Translations under genes and position numbers: made by a program
In this document: one piece after another, positions 24,551 through 39,600 of the stretch
Layout: every line of letters starts with the position of its first letter
How positions within the stretch are numbered: the stretch's first letter is position 1
The notes under the pieces: model-generated
The model's database searches: none
The model's input: the letters and a program-made list of their open reading frames with translations, nothing else
What the model was told of the DNA's origin: nothing
DNA from: Aporrectodea caliginosa
Taxonomy: Eukaryota > Annelida > Clitellata > Crassiclitellata > Lumbricidae
Assembly (NCBI GenBank): GCA_020284085.1
Contig: JACEVL010000160.1
Coordinates: 285,001-349,000, forward strand
Direction: 5' to 3'
DNA: 64,000 nt

Positions 24551-26344
24551 TTGAGGGTTTCCTCTGAACGAAAGTTAAACTTAAAACTGTGGTACTGTGT
24601 AACATCTTTTAATGTTAAATGTTCACACAAAATCCTGGATGTTGTACTGAAGGTCATGCAAACCTACAGCAAAAGTTGTTCAGCAACAGAAGCAGCTGGT
24701 ATAGTTTGAGTGTTAACTACAACAGTAAAGTAAGACTTACACCCAGCTGCAATACCAAGATGAACATACATGTATGACTAGTGGCTAGCTTTAAAACAGT
24801 CACATAAATCAGTTTAAGTCAATAGCAATGATACTATCATATAGTAGTCTGTAATATATGGTACAACGGTACATAACAGGGCCTGAACATGACCAGTCAA
24901 ACTGGACTATACAAACAGACGAACAAATAGAGAAAAGCTAGATCTTGTAACTGCATCAACACAGAAAGAATAACACAATGCAGTTTAGTCTAATTTGGAC
25001 ACCAAAGCAAAACAGCAATGCAAGTTGTCATCGCAAAACAACGACAGAATAAGTTTGATATGCAAGATCAGATAAATGCAAGAAAGAACATAAGAGCAAG
25101 ATGAATCACTTGCTCAGCATTGCTCAAACTCCTAAACATCAACAGAGATTACAAGGTTCTGTCGTCACCGTAGATGCCTAGCAAAGAGGCTTCACGTTTT
25201 GGACTCAATCATTCTGATGGCATGCCTTTCACTTTCCAAAATGCAGCAGTTAGCAATTAACATACTTCAATTTGTCCACTTATAACTGCTTTAATTGTCA
25301 TCTTGGTATCAGTTTCATGACATGCTAAACACTTAGGCAAAAGTATTTGGCAGTTCACGTATGAAAGTAAACGTAAAACTACTATGCAATAACTTTAATA
25401 AGCACAGTCTTTCAAAACGTACAGCAAGTAAAAGTCTACCAGCTACTCATGTTCTAGCTCATTCTAAACTCTGAAATGCTACCATTACAAAGAGGCATTT
25501 GAAAAAGACCAAAATGGCTTCTATAACCAAAATAAGGTTCACCCTCCCAAAATCAAATTACCATTGACCATTTTTTTGTCACTTTGCAGATACTTTGTTT
25601 GCAGTAGCTCAGGTAAAACATGCATTTTACATAAAGTATTAACCATTTAATGTCATCCAATAACAAAGTTTACACTTATGAAAATTTTTTCCATGTGCAA
25701 GTAGTAAGTACTTAACAGATTGGCATCGTAAGACTAGCATAATATTAGCATGATTTCATTACTTTATAAAACAAGTTAGTGGGCTAGCTAGCTGTCTGTT
25801 TGGTTCTTGTGTAGTTGGTTGGTCAGCTACCTAGCTAGTTAGCTGATTGTTTAGTTAATTTAGTTGGAGGATAGTTATTAATTCATAAATTTACGTTTAT
25901 TAAAGTGCAACGTTTTGACATTTCTGTATAGCTTTGTAAAACATTAATACGCCAAAAACGTACAAGCTGCACGTTCACGTCATACTAAGATAACACTGAA
26001 TGACTTTGCATCATAAGAAAATAAAAATACTGTGACAAAATTCTTCATCGTCAGTATTTCTGTACGTAATAATTGAGGAAAGAGTCGCTGATGCACAAAA
26101 TGGACACTTAGTGAAACTGATCAGTACAAGTGGAATGTAACTTCACAGAATGCCAGATCATTTCCACCTGCAAAGCAAATATGCTAATTGGCATGGCTAC
26201 TTAAGCAAAAAACGAAACTGCTGCACAGAATTCATGAGTAAACAAGAAAACACAAAGTACATGTACAGAAGTAAATAAATGTAAGTTTGTCAGTTCTAAG
26301 ACATATGAGCAGCCATATGAGCATTCTACAACTGAAATAATTGT

Positions 26345-26690
26345 AATTGTAATCTGGCACTTATAAAGCGCCAATTCAAGAAAATACTCGTCCGTGGCGC
26401 TCCCGACCTGAATCAGTAAAATCCCTGTAGAATAATAAAGACTTCAGGCGCTTGCAACACTTTGGAAGGAACAAACTTTGGAGCTCAAGCTGCAGCTCTC
26501 GAGAAAGGCGATTCCAGCTGGTGGACCCAACATAGGCAAAGCTTCTGGACTGAGCTGTAGCAGTACGCACACAAGTTAAAGTCAGGAGCCCATGGATAGC
26601 CGACCAAAGGGTGTCAAGCCCATCTTTTTGTTCTCTGCTTCTCACATTTAAAAAATGTAGCATCAGTAGTCTCAAGATTCTGCAACTTTC
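26345..26690 (-). mobile_element. LINE 3' end with stem-loop and (TTACAA)n tail
   Basis: The frame 26376-26675 contains CVRTATAQSRSFAYVGSTSW and NRLSRELQLELQ, the usual C-terminus of non-LTR reverse transcriptase polyproteins. It ends at a stem-loop (AGCGCCA/TGGCGCT, 26367-26401) followed by TTATAAGTGCC and an ATTACA-type tail. Confidence 0.75.
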
Positions 26691-28124
26691 AAAGCCACAG
26701 CGCAGTACCAGAACATTTCACGTCAGCAAATTTTACAGCTAAAGTTAGATGCCAGGATTGCAGTTGTTCTTTAAAGTTAAAATAAAGTATCAGTAACTCT
26801 GAATCTTTCGCCTAGGTCAAGAGTAATTTAAAATGTAGCAGGTTTTTTGTTTACTACCGCCTGTTTAACACCTAAAATGCATTAACAGCAAACTGCTACA
26901 ATACACGAGTAACAGGACAGAAGAAAATGAACAAAACACTTGAACATCTTGAGATTCTACTCTTCATAGCAAAACTCAAAGTATGCAACAATAAATAATA
27001 CTGTGGAAATGAAGATCAAAACCATAATACAATGTCAGAAGAAGAAAATAAAGGCAACCAGAAAACCAAATCAATTAAATGGATACCACAATTACCACAT
27101 CTCAAAAAGTGTCAACTCCACGACGTTTGAGAACCATGCAGTGCCATATGTTCAGCTACAAGCCACCGTCTTACCATTTTATAATCATTATAATAAACTC
27201 AATTATAACTCGTTTATTTAGCTTCAACAAGCTAAGTCTTGAAATTCAGCTTAATCGCAATTGTTCACAACAAAGCTGATGATGCAGGCTATGTTACATT
27301 TCTCCTCATTTGCACAAACAGATCCACTGATACTCGTCAACATCAACATAACAATACAACAGAATGCAAAGTAATTTGATGATGCCCTCTTTACAAAGTT
27401 CAAAAGTGCACAGTTGAAGTCAGACAACAGGAAACATTAAGACCCATAAACAGACAGGAAGAGGTAAGTTTCAGTTTAAAACAAAAGACAGTCTCGGTAG
27501 GAGAGCTGCAAACATGACGAGGTAGTGAGTTCCATATGGACGGACCAGCAACTGAGAATGAGTAATGGCTAGAGACAAGGCGTGTACCAGGAACAACTTA
27601 TTTTCCAGCAGATGTTGATTGAAGAGAGGATCAGCCTTTAATAAAACTACCATAAGTAGTAAGGTAACTTACTTACTTATTTGCAAAGCTTTGAATGCCA
27701 ACTTGAAGTGGATACACTCAGATGCAGGAAGCACAAGATTCCTCTAACTGAGGATACAGACATTTTTCCACTTTTAGGTGCTTAACAACATCTCCACTTA
27801 GACTTTTATTATGCAATACTGTTCATCATAAGTATGCAAATATTATTTAATATCAATGCATGTATACATAACAAAACTTCTTGTAACATAAGGCTGAGAT
27901 GAAACAAAGGGTGGTTATAAGAAGGGTCCAGTATACATGAAGAAGATCAGTCAGTCCCGAAAGGCTCCAAGAGGAAGCCATGGTATGAAATGTTAACAAC
28001 TGCATTTCATAGCACTGGCATAAGCGCCTCATTTTCAAAATGAGAGTGTATGGTTAGCTTACTCATTTTACTTGACAAGTTCGCTTCATTTTATTTGACA
28101 AGTTCGCTTATATGAGAAATTTTG

Positions 28125-28207
28125 GAATATCATTCTGCCCTCATTGGGATTTGAACCTCCAACCTCTGGGCTGACAGTCCATAGCACTAACCACTTGACA
28201 GCCCCAC
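28125..28207 (-). mobile_element. tRNA-derived SINE head
   Basis: Minus strand GTCAAGTGGTTAGTGCTATG, GACTGTCAGCCCAGAGG, GGTTCAAATCCC, AATGAGGGCAGAATG. Same family as 56956. Confidence 0.6.
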
Positions 28208-29324
28208 ATTACAAGATTAGGCATATATACATAATGTACAACTATATATATATGTACTGGGTAGATGTTGATGCACGATGTACTTGGCTATTAGATAGCA
28301 CAAACTAAACAGCATAAGTAACCAGTAAAAGAATTTAGTTTGTGGTTTAACTATTACACTACATTTGGAATTTTGTATTCAAAATTTTTCTAGTTTGATC
28401 TAACATCTAGGCTGAAAAAAAGCTACTGACTAGAAAGTCACATTGTACAATGGAAGCACTGTTTAAACTGAAAATATTTTACAGATCCAAGTATAGAAAT
28501 TGGTGCAAAACATGAAGTTATGCAATGATTACAAGTTTTAAATAATTTATTATGCAATTTCAGACTATGACAGTTAAAGTTACAGATTAACATAAAATTA
28601 TACATTTTACAAGTTTTAAACTAAGCAATACCAGTACGCAATTCCAGACTGTCACTTAAAATTGCAGATTAATAAAGAAACAAGTCCTTTCAGTACTATT
28701 CAGTTTTCATTCATTCATTAGTTCCCAACTTGTTCAAACTACAAGGGCTTAAAAAGCTTCTCACAAATACTTCAAGGGTTACAGCTGTCAGTAAACCACT
28801 TTCGGTTCAAAACATGGTAAACATTTTCACAGTAGATACAGCATAGCGTGAAGCACACACAATCAGAGCAAATGTGGCATCAGAACCCACTGCACATACA
28901 ATCATCATGGGACCATTAACAGGAACATTTAAAGTTACATCTGTAAATGCTAATTAACAAAATGACAATTAGCAAATTAAGTGTCAAGTACATAAAATCA
29001 GGATCAAATAAGTCTGTCATATTGTGAAAACTCGATGTATTTCCAGCCGAACACAAAAGCAATTATACACTTATGCCAATTAATATTATTCTCGCAAACG
29101 CGAAATTGGCTGCTTATTCGTTAAACGTATCTGAACATTTAGAGCATAACATAGGCGCAAAAAATTGCTCCTCACATTAAAACTTGGAAATCTCATCAAT
29201 CATTAAAAAGCATCATAAACCTTCCTGTTTGTAAAATCACATTCCATCAGTCATTGAAGCCAATAATTGTTAGTTTATAACTAATGTGTTAAGATTATTT
29301 TTTTCTTTTTGCCCTTTGTTCTAT

Positions 29325-29485
29325 TGTTGATAACCTCGTAACCTTCAACAGTTGTCTGGATCATTTGATACACCCACTCTCTTGTTGTATCTATATGTTG
29401 ATAATCTCGTAACCTTCACCAGTTGTCTGGAGCAATTGCGAAAGTGAAGGATTGTCCCATTTGATACACCCACACTGTCTTGTGG
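29325..29485 (+). repeat. Partial tandem duplication
   Basis: GTTGATAACCTCGTAACCTT, CA(A/C)CAGTTGTCTGGA and CATTTGATACACCCAC occur twice, about 70 bp apart. Confidence 0.7.
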
Positions 29486-29967
29486 GTGGTGCAAATAATG
29501 AAATGGCAGGACATTCATATAACAACTTTTAATAATGTCTCGTAATTGTTAAAACTTGTCCACGTTGTTTACTGGTGTATACCTCCACAGAAATTTGTGT
29601 ACCATATGTTCTCAAAGTTGAAGGATCATTTGGCTGAGGGACAAATGCAGCAACTGCATGACAGGAACCTTTTTTAACCTCCCCTATTTGAACTGGTACT
29701 CATTTACCAACCCCAAAATGATCGAGGGTTATAAATGAACACCATGTGGCATGGCTGACCATTGAAGCACTGAACAGGCTCGACTTCACTTGCTGGTGAC
29801 GTGTCAGCAGCCCAGAGCAGAGGTCACACGTCTTTTGATAGCAAATTATTCAAACCAGATAAAATAGAATAACTGCACTAAGTCAACAAGTCTCTCGTAT
29901 GAATAAGATCGTATTATTTAACTGCACCATGCTAGATCTCTCCTAATATTTGCCAGATGAACAACAG

Positions 29968-30037
29968 TTAACCCTTTAAAAATGAGCTGCATTGTTTCCT
30001 ATACATTTCAGCACATGCTCGTCATTAAAGCGTAAAA
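29968..30037 (+). mobile_element. TTAA mini-palindrome element, copy C
   Basis: TTAACCCTTTAAAAATGAGC, TGCATTG, then CATGCTCGTCATTAAAG. In the likely 3' flank or UTR of the OSBPL8-like gene. Confidence 0.6.
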
Positions 30038-30353
30038 CAATAAGACTCCACACAGCTGTTAGCTGGAATGTGAAACTGACTGCAAAAACTCACCAGGTCA
30101 TTTATGAAGACCAGGGAACTATCATTTAGAAGATCAGCCATTTACAATTGTTCAATCATTGGAAGGGGTTCTGCTAATAATTATGCTGACGAATAGATTT
30201 TTGTGATTCTTTAGATGATTTCATAATTTTTTAAATTCATGCTCTGGCTTTAGGACAGTACCTGTAGTTAAAATTATGAGCTTTTAAATACAGGTGCATT
30301 GCAGCTATGCACCCACACAAGAGTGGTACATTCTCTTAGTCAATTCAGCTGGT

Positions 30354-30637
30354 TTACTTCAACCAGACAAACAGGACCAACTGTACCAACAGGGCAAAAG
30401 CAACAACAAGCAGATCTCGATTACCGAAGAGCAGCATGGCACCAGCGCCAGTTCCAGACTTAGATGCCTGTACCTGGCGTTGCAAAGCTAGCAGCTGGCC
30501 CTGTAGGTTAGTGAGTCGTTCCATGTTCTCCTGCTGCAACCTCAAGATGGGTTCCAGCGCATTCTGAAGGGAACTCAGTGGCAGTCTCACACCACCAAAC
30601 GGCTTCATGTTGCTTGCTCCATCCGCCATGGTTTCCA
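30354..30637 (-). CDS. OSBPL8: OSBPL8-like last coding exon, coiled coil and ER anchor
   Basis: 284-nt terminal exon, acceptor tgatag, phase 1 in, stop TAA at 30354-30356. It encodes a coiled coil ([19 protein letters not shown] and on), a Gly/Ala spacer, then the hydrophobic anchor [18 protein letters not shown] and a final Lys. ORP8 and ORP5 end the same way: a tail anchor holding the protein in the ER. Confidence 0.93.
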
Positions 30638-33600
30638 CTATCAAAACAATACATCCGTCATTTATCTATATACAATAACTGTCATCAATGTCCTCAGCAA
30701 CCAGTTAAACATGATTATGATTACGATTACGATTAACTGGTGTGTGCAGGTATGTATTTATGTATGCAAATATGTATTTCTATTCTATTCGAATGACTTC
30801 TATATCACCATTACATGATGCATTGATTGATTGGGGCATAATGCATCAAGCAATAGTCACTTCAAGTGAAACCATCAAAGTCAATCCATTAGAACTGTTT
30901 GAGTACATGTACAGCGCCCTTTACTTCGGCCTCAGCTGAGCAACAGTGCAATACAAATCATCTTATTATTATTATTACCGGTATTATTTTTGACCCGAGG
31001 TACCTCAGATTGTGAATGGCAGGTAGTGCCATTAATTGGAATGGTATTTATGATAGGTAGAGTGAAAAGGGAGATACAATTTAAGTGATAACAGATGACT
31101 ACTGAAGTGGTGCATGCAACAACCTTTTGCAGGATTTGGAGATGCAACTGAGAGTGGATATGGGTGATAGTTCTATAGATCTTCAGGAAAACATGATGGG
31201 GTAACTCACCAAATATGTAAATTGTGGTGAGCTATCCCTTCAGTACTACGGTAACCCCACCCAAAAGTATATTGCAAGACATGGCTACCATACCAAGAGG
31301 ATGCTGATAGCTTCCATCACCCTTAGTAAAGAGGCAATGGATGGAAATGGGGCCAGAATAGGAGTTAAAATATCTGTCATGTAAAGGATTGAAATTAAGC
31401 CCCCCCACACAGAACAAAAGTACGATAATAATTGATCAATCATGTAATTAATTACTAATCTCACTGCAGAGAAGAAAAGACTGTGACCCTATTCTAGTTT
31501 AAAAACCGAAACAAAGAAAACAGAACAAAGTCTACCAGCAGAGAGTGACGACTCGCTGTCACATGGTTGAACTTCTCCGTCTGTCAGACACGTGTCACTT
31601 CCATCGCAGGTGGAAATCGGTCGGATTGGTTTAATGGATAGCCTCTTTAACCTTGCCAGTCGGTTGCAGTCGAGTGACGTGTGTCGTGAGTGACCTCGAG
31701 TGGTGGCCGCCTTTTCATCTATGTTCAATATGCTGGTCGTATGGACTATGGGCGTCTGGTGACGCGTTTTAGTTGCGATAACAAAGTCATTCTCATACTG
31801 GACAACATCATTCATCGGATCCCAAGGACGAAGGCTTCATATAAAACAAACAACATAAAATGGGTGAAGTCTTCTTACACAGATGTCAAAACAGGCATCT
31901 TCTAGGTTCAGTTGAAAGAAACAGAAAACATCGGCTCATTTCACATGACATATGTCGACAACCTTCTGATGTTGTCTTATATCTTCCTAATGAACCAATG
32001 TAATAGTTCAGAGGTATAAACAGTGGTTGACCCTGAAGCAATCATTGACCAGTAAATCACAAATTGTAATAATGGCATTAATAGAAAATCTACCTTATTT
32101 GGCCATGGCCACGATACAAGCAGAAAGGATTACTGGTACTTAAACCAATGAAACCAACTAAAGCTCAATGTCAGTTTCTTCAAACCAGAAATACAATGTA
32201 CTTTATAAAAATAGGTAAGTAAGTAAGCATATTCTTTATTAAACCAATTGCATATCTGCACTCCTATGTACATACATCTTAATAACATCAAAATACAGAC
32301 TGATGATTGTTTTACATGCTTGTGTTTGTGTCTTGGTCATCATCACTTACTCCGTATACTTGTAGATCCAGTCACCAGTGAGAAGGTTCTGTTCAAAGAG
32401 GCGAGGCACCCAGTCTTCCATCTTTGCTTTACGCTCACGAGTGGCTGTTCTCTGCGCATCCTCCAACAAACATTTCTCTGATGTGGCCAGGGTCTGATCA
32501 CAACTCATAATTGCCTCACTCACATGCAGCCACAGCCTTTAAAGACAATAGAAGGTATTTTATCATGATTTAAAGTGAACCATTGTAAGGAATTGTAAGT
32601 TAGACAGGTAGGCCAAAGTAAATCAGAGTAACATTAGTAATTCTGGATAAACAAAAGCAAGGTAAGACAAATGAAGTAAAACAAATGAAATAAAGCAACA
32701 TAATTAAAAGAAGGAAACAGTATTGTCAAACAGAGGAAAGTGAAATTAGGATAATAATAATAATAAGTATAGTGCCGCAGCACAACCAAGGCTGAAGAAA
32801 ATGGCACTGTATATGAGTTCAACAAACCAATAACAATCAAAAACAGAGTAGTGAAAAATCAGATAAAGAGTTCCGCAAGACTTACCACTAAGCATGTAAA
32901 ATTATTGAGCATACAAGAAATTAACAAACTAAGCTCATCCTAATTCTTAGGGCCAAAAATAAAAAAAGTCCAATATCACAAGATGCACCGAGCTCAGAAT
33001 GCAAAGCACAGTGACAATACAAGACAGAAATGGACCAGTAAAAGTAGAAACTGAACTGGAGTCAAATATTTTGAGTACCCAAAAGGTACTGATAGGGAAA
33101 GAAAGAGATTAACAGAGAAATAAATAAACAGAAGACAGAAGTAACACGTAGAACTATGAAGCTTGATAAAGAGTGTCAAGGTCACAACCTCTCTGATTCG
33201 AAATCCGTTTGTGACTCCATAGGAACTGTCCAGCGATGCAGTCTTGATGCTTGAATCTCTGGACTAGGATTCCAAAACTGTTCTGAAACCTAAAAATAGA
33301 ACCACAGTCAACCACAGCTCACCAATCTGACTATCCTGCACAAACATAGTGAGACATAGTTCCCAAGTGATTGAGTGCTCACCTCGTAAACCAAAGAATG
33401 TGGGCTCAAGTTTCTGCAAGCAGACTATTTACAGACACCAAGTCTTGTTTCACTGTGGAAGGACCTTGAGTATAAGACTTTAACACATGATTATAAATTG
33501 TCATCAACTGACATATATTTGATTAGACACTGGTCATATAGAAATATAATACATTCACAATACATCTGATAGGGAGCATCACTTTACATCTACCACAGGA

Positions 33601-36600
33601 AGTTACTCTTTGCTTTTACCATAGGGAGCTATTCTTGGCATTTACCATGGGGAGCTATTCTTGGCATTAACCATAGGGAGCTATTCTTGGCATTAACCAT
33701 AGGGAGCTACTCTTGGCATTTACCTAAGGGAGCTATTCTTGGCATTAACCATAGGGAGCTATTCTTGGCATTAACCATAGGGAGCTATTCTTGGCATTTA
33801 CCATAGGGAGCTATTCTTGGCATTTACCATAGGGAGCTATTGTTGGCATTTACCATAGGGAGCTATTCTTGGCATCTACTACGATAGGGAGCTATTCTTG
33901 GCATTTACCATAGGGAGCTATTCTTGGCATTTACCATAGGGAGCTATTCTTGGCATTTACCATAGGGAGCTACTCTTTGCTTTTACCATAGGGAGCTATT
34001 CTTGGCTTTTACCATAGGGAGCTATTCTTGGCATTTACCATAGGGAGCTACTCTTTGCTTTTACCATAGGGAGCTACTCTTTGCATTTACCATAGGGAGC
34101 TATTCTTGGCATTTACCATAGGGAGCTATTCTTGGCATTTACCATAGGGAGCTATTCTTGGCATTTACCATAGGGAGCTATTCTTGGCATTTACCAAAGG
34201 GAGCTATTCTTTGCTTTTACCATAGGGAGCTATTCTTTGCTTTTAACATAGGGAGCTATTCTTTGCTTTTGCCATAGGGAGCTATTCTTGGCATTTACCA
34301 TAGGGAGCTAATCTTGGCATTAACCATAGGGAGCTATTCTTGGCATTTACCATAGGGAGCTATTCTTGGCATTTACCATAGGGAGCTATTCTTGGCATTA
34401 ACCATAGACAGCTATTCTTGGCATTAACCATAGGGAGCCATTCTTGGCATTTACCATAGGGAGCTATTCTTGGCATTTACCATAGGGAGCTATTCTTGGC
34501 TTTTACCATAGGGAGCTATTCTTGGCATTTACCATAGGGAGCTATTCTTGGCATTTACCATAGGGAGCTACTCTTTCTACCATTGCACTTTTACCATAGG
34601 GAGCTATTCTTGGCATTTACCATAGGGAGCTACTCTTTGCTTTTACCATAGGGAGCTATTCTTGGCATTTACCATAGGGAGCTATTCTTGGCATTAACCA
34701 TAGGGAGCTATTCTTGGCATTTACCATAGGGAGCTATTCTTGGCATTTACCATAGGGAGCTACTCTTTGCTTTTACCATAGGGAGCTACTCTTTGCTTTT
34801 ACCATAGGGAGCTATTCTTGGCATTTACCATAGGGAGCTACTCTTTGCTTTTACCATAGGGAGCTACTCTTTGCTTTTACCATAGGGAGCTATTCTTGGC
34901 ATTTCCCATAGGGAGCTATTCTTAACATCCACAATAGGCAGCTGTCCTTTTCATCTACGCTACGTCTTTTAAAACCATTCTTTTCAATTGCAGCTGGGCT
35001 GGAAGCGCCTCTGTGTAAGTATCTGGAAGTTTATATTGATTGATTGATTGACTGATTGAGACCATGAAGTTCACACTATCCCGATAGAACTGGAGTGCAA
35101 GATGAAGAGCCAGAAAGAGTCTTACTCCAGTGCGTTTGTCTTTGATGACAATCTCTTGATCCCAACGTCCGTCCAGTTGTGCCAGAGTCTCATCACCAAG
35201 TTTAATCTTTCCAACGATTCGGTTGCTGGCTTCACCACTTCCCAAGAATGGCTTCAAAAGATCAAAGAAAAAAAGATAAAAGGACACCGACAAACATGAT
35301 CAGTGTCAAAAAAATCCATAAAAGCGCCCAGCTTAAACATAACCTGTTACTATGGAACACGACACAGAATAAACAACAGTTTCACTCATACAAAGCTTTC
35401 ATTACACTTTGCAACATCAAACTTTCATTTAGAACTGCTTCAAAACTGTGATTAGATGCACTTTTTAAAATTTCCAATAGAAACTGTCAAGCCCCAATTA
35501 AACTTGACGGATGGTACAAGTCAATAAAGTTTATCTGACATATTACTGTAATGACCGTTTTGAATCATTCTGTTGCATAATTTCATTGAATTCTGTCTGA
35601 ATGATTTTTTCACTTTGAAAACTTTTCAATGGAGCTTACAATCTCAGCCAAGCTACTTGTGACTGAACCAACAAACTGTCAGTTTATGCATTCTGTGATT
35701 TCTATGGCCATCGAGTCTCTCTGGTCTCTCGGGCAACCGGACTCAGAACTCCACTGAACATCTTTAAGACGATGCAGCCCTCATGAATAAGCTGGTGCCC
35801 TGCGCTCAGCTTTCGAGGAACAGTTTAGAAATTTAGGGTTTACAATTTTGATGAAATTGGTTTTGGTTTTACAAAGCCATAATCATATTGCATAGCTGTT
35901 AAAATTCCTTTGAAGTTTCAGTTCATGCTCTGATTATTATTTTGACTTTGTTCTTATTATGTGCAGATTCTGATGTCAGCAATTATATTGGAGTATCAGA
36001 AAATGAACATGGTGTCCTTCTCAATAAAAAATCTCTTTAACATTTTGGCTTTATGGTTTACTGAACGAACTGTAGCCAGCCACAGAATTTTAAATTAGTC
36101 CTTATTCCTCAGAGTTATCACAATTCAGCAAGGTCGTCTGCTTCATTTCTCTGCTCATACTTAAAAACTACAGCTGCTGACTGGGCTTTTCTGCTGCTGA
36201 ACTTACACTTTAGAATTGACCCCCCTCTACTTAAGACTTATGCCGTCTGTCTCTTGGTGGACTATTTTCTGGATGTTGACCTGAATGCAGACTGGTTTTG
36301 GAGTGCCATCAGTTGATGCCTTGTCCATCAGACAGTCAATATAGAAGTTGCTAAATATTAAACAACAAAACAACAGAAATGAAAATGTAACTTTCAAAAG
36401 CTATTGTCTACCTTAAGTTTAAATTCTAGTTCAGCACGATAGCCAGTCTTCTCGCAGTTAATGCAAATTGTGCCTCCGAACTCCATCGTCAACGTACCGA
36501 TCAGAATACCTAAGTAAGAAGACAAAAACGCACAGGCATCGGTAACTAGATCAGGTTAGAGTCTGATAAAGCACATTAATGTATCTAAGGATTTTAAATA

Positions 36601-39600
36601 TTTAATTAAATTGGTGAAATTCGTATTTTTACTCTTGTAGATAAACTGCTCTTCCGCATGTCCAGCATGACACAATACAAAATGAGCATGTGTTAAAATA
36701 ATGAGCAACACCACTGTCACCAAAAGTTGGCTTTTCTTACATCATTGGCACCGGGAGATGGTTGAATGGTAACATGCTGGCACGAAGCTCAGCAGGATGC
36801 GGGCTCACGCTAGCCCATAAGGTTGACTCAGCCTTCTACTCCCTTGACAGCGATAGATGGGCGCCTTGCAGGCTGCCATACAGTTAAATTCGACTCCTGT
36901 TAAACTTGTTATCATATGTTACTACTATATGTGCAACCTTACTGTGTACTTGTCTGTTTGAATTAATAAACGAATATTATTATTAATTAGTGGTATAGTA
37001 CCATAAATAGGTCACTTAAACTGATAGTGTCATAAAAAAATAATGAGCTAGGGATGTCATAAATACCCCTTTATTAACTCCTTAACTGTGGCCTAGGATG
37101 CATTGACAGTTCTTCTTAAATGTTTTTGCCAACAATGAATTCTTCAGATTAACAGTTAAACAATTCACATAACTATCATCAGAGTAATGCAACAAATTGG
37201 ACACAACTTTTCATTTAATCTTTCAGGTACGAAATTTGCGAGAACACAGCTCAGAATCAGAAGTAAATAAATATTGTTACCTCTGCAGTGAGCATATGGC
37301 ATGGAAAGTATGTAGTCTTCGCCACGTTTTAGGAACACAAGTCGTGCTGTTCCATCCAAGATGGCCGACAGCGAATTACCATAGAACTTTGACTTTGCTA
37401 AAATACTGCCACTTACGGCAAAACCGTCTTGGCGATTGGTAACATAGAAAGCAGAAATGGGAGGGTGATGCGAAATCTAAAAGCAAATTAAGACCAGACA
37501 CACGATTCAGTGGCGAACAGCTTCAAATGCATAGTAACTTATCAAAGCATTTACACTAACAATGACACAGTATCAAGGAAAAAGTAGGTTTATTTAAAGC
37601 CTAGCAGAATGGCACATGATCTCTCCAAAACTGTTTACAATATCTATTAGAAATAACACAGTACTGATACTTACTTTATTTGTTCATGTTGTTTTATAAG
37701 AATTACCTGTCTACATAGAGTATTAAGTCATTGCAAATTTAGCTATCTGATCATCATCATATATTCGTTTATTGTGTTTAACAACAGACACAATGGCATT
37801 ATTATATTTAACAGTGCTTCTTAATCCTTTTACGATGAGCTGCCTTGGTTTCCCAGTCACTTTTAGTAAATGTTCATCGTTGAAGGGTTAAAAGAAGATG
37901 ATGATCATCATTCTGCTCGCTGTCTGCCTGTGCGGCTTTTAAAATGCTAAATGATAAGGAAAATGCAAAGTGAATTTTTAGCCTTAACAGCTCTTTGAAC
38001 TCGACATGCTTTGCTATTATATTTAGACAGGAATACAAAGTCCATGAAAAGGTGACTAGCTTCATATGTGAAATAAGCATCATGGTAACGTCTGCTGCGG
38101 CATTATATATCAAATGATGATTGAAAACATTAGTACATATTGCAGTGACAGCTGCTTGATATAAAAGCAAAGAATCTTTTCGACCTGTTCTGCAATGTAG
38201 AAAGTCCTGCTGCCAGTTTGTGGATGCTTCCAGAAACATCGGAATGTCTCTCCTAGAATGGGATTATACGGTTTCTTTAATCCCTAAACATACAAAGTCA
38301 CAAACATCTATAAATGATCGATAATTAGTTTCCATTTAAAGCATCAAGTATGGTAAATGGATTTCGGGTACCCTGAAACTTAATAGCTGCATTGGGACCC
38401 AGTCACTTTTTAGTAAATGCTGTTGTTAAGAGTGTTAAACAAAAAACAAATGTTTGCAAACAGGAATCCTTGATTAACTCTTAAAACATGACCCTATAAC
38501 TTCATAATCTGTTAATAAAATGCAGTCATTTTACAAACAACAGGCAACTTAGAACTGCACTAAAACTCTCGCTAAAGACACTACAATAAAATGTGTTGTA
38601 TTCGGATTTTGTTGCAGCCACACTATTCGTACTCGGCACATCAGTGTCTGTTTGAACATAAAAGTATTTCGTAAGAGTAGACACATCATATTTAGGCTAC
38701 ACTTTTGAATGTTTTTTTTGCAGACTCTTGTGTCAGAGTGAAAACAGAAAGGAATGGTAAACATCAAAACAATGATGTAACAGATATGAGGACTAACTTT
38801 AGGCTTCTTGTAGAACCCAGAGAGGTACCATCGTATGACCATCTTCATTCGTGTGAATGGATCTTCCTCTAAGACAGCTCTGACACCACACAACAGATCA
38901 ATACAGAATGGATGCCATTCAAATCCATTCATCTCTATTTTCTCCTACTTTCCTTCACATCCTAATGCTCATGCCATTTAGGCTTCAATAAGTTAAACAA
39001 GGTTGGCATAACCAGCACCACCATCACCCACTATTATTATTTTATTATTACAAACATCTGTAATGCATGCAAGGTCACACAGAAATGTGAATCTGAGGTG
39101 CGGTTAGTCAATCACCAGGTGAAGAGCTGTTAGATATCTAAATATTTGAAAGCCAATGGGAAATATTGAGTTTTGAGGCGTTTCTTACAGAAAGAGAGAA
39201 AGCTTTTTAACTTCAGACAAACATTGTTAATCGGTTCCATAGGGGCAGCAAAATGGAATGCATGAGAGCCCATGACAGTGCCCATCGAGGCTCAACTAAA
39301 AGACCCATACCAGATGATCGCAGACTGCATAGCGGAATGTAACGGAGAGAGTAATGGTTGAAGGTAGGTAGGAGTGCACGTTGTGAGGGTTTTATACGTC
39401 ATATAAGCCGGTTTAATTTTTATTCTAAATTCTACAGGCAGCTAAAGTGAACACTATTGCATGTTGAACATATAGAAACAAGCATACATTATCATAAAAT
39501 TCACACTGGTATGCTTAATTAATCAAGCTGTGCATGTACCATGACACGTTTGTAAAAAAAACAAATCTTAATTTAAATGTACTGCTGGAAAGGAGCGTGA

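Larger units (their letters stand above)
24551..30353. other. AT-rich region downstream of the OSBPL8-like gene; possible 3' UTR and flank
   Basis: CpG-poor and AT-rich, with no exon. Several TTTATT motifs (AATAAA on the minus strand, for example 28547-28552) could serve for polyadenylation. It contains the LINE end, a SINE head, one partial duplication and TTAA copy C. How far the transcript runs cannot be told. Confidence 0.4.

Noticed and set aside
28138..28205. Functional tRNA gene
   Set aside because: A and B boxes are present but the arms do not pair as a cloverleaf, and downstream sequence is shared with other SINE copies.
33590..34955. CRISPR array
   Set aside because: The units are contiguous 26-mers without unique spacers, and the host is an animal genome.
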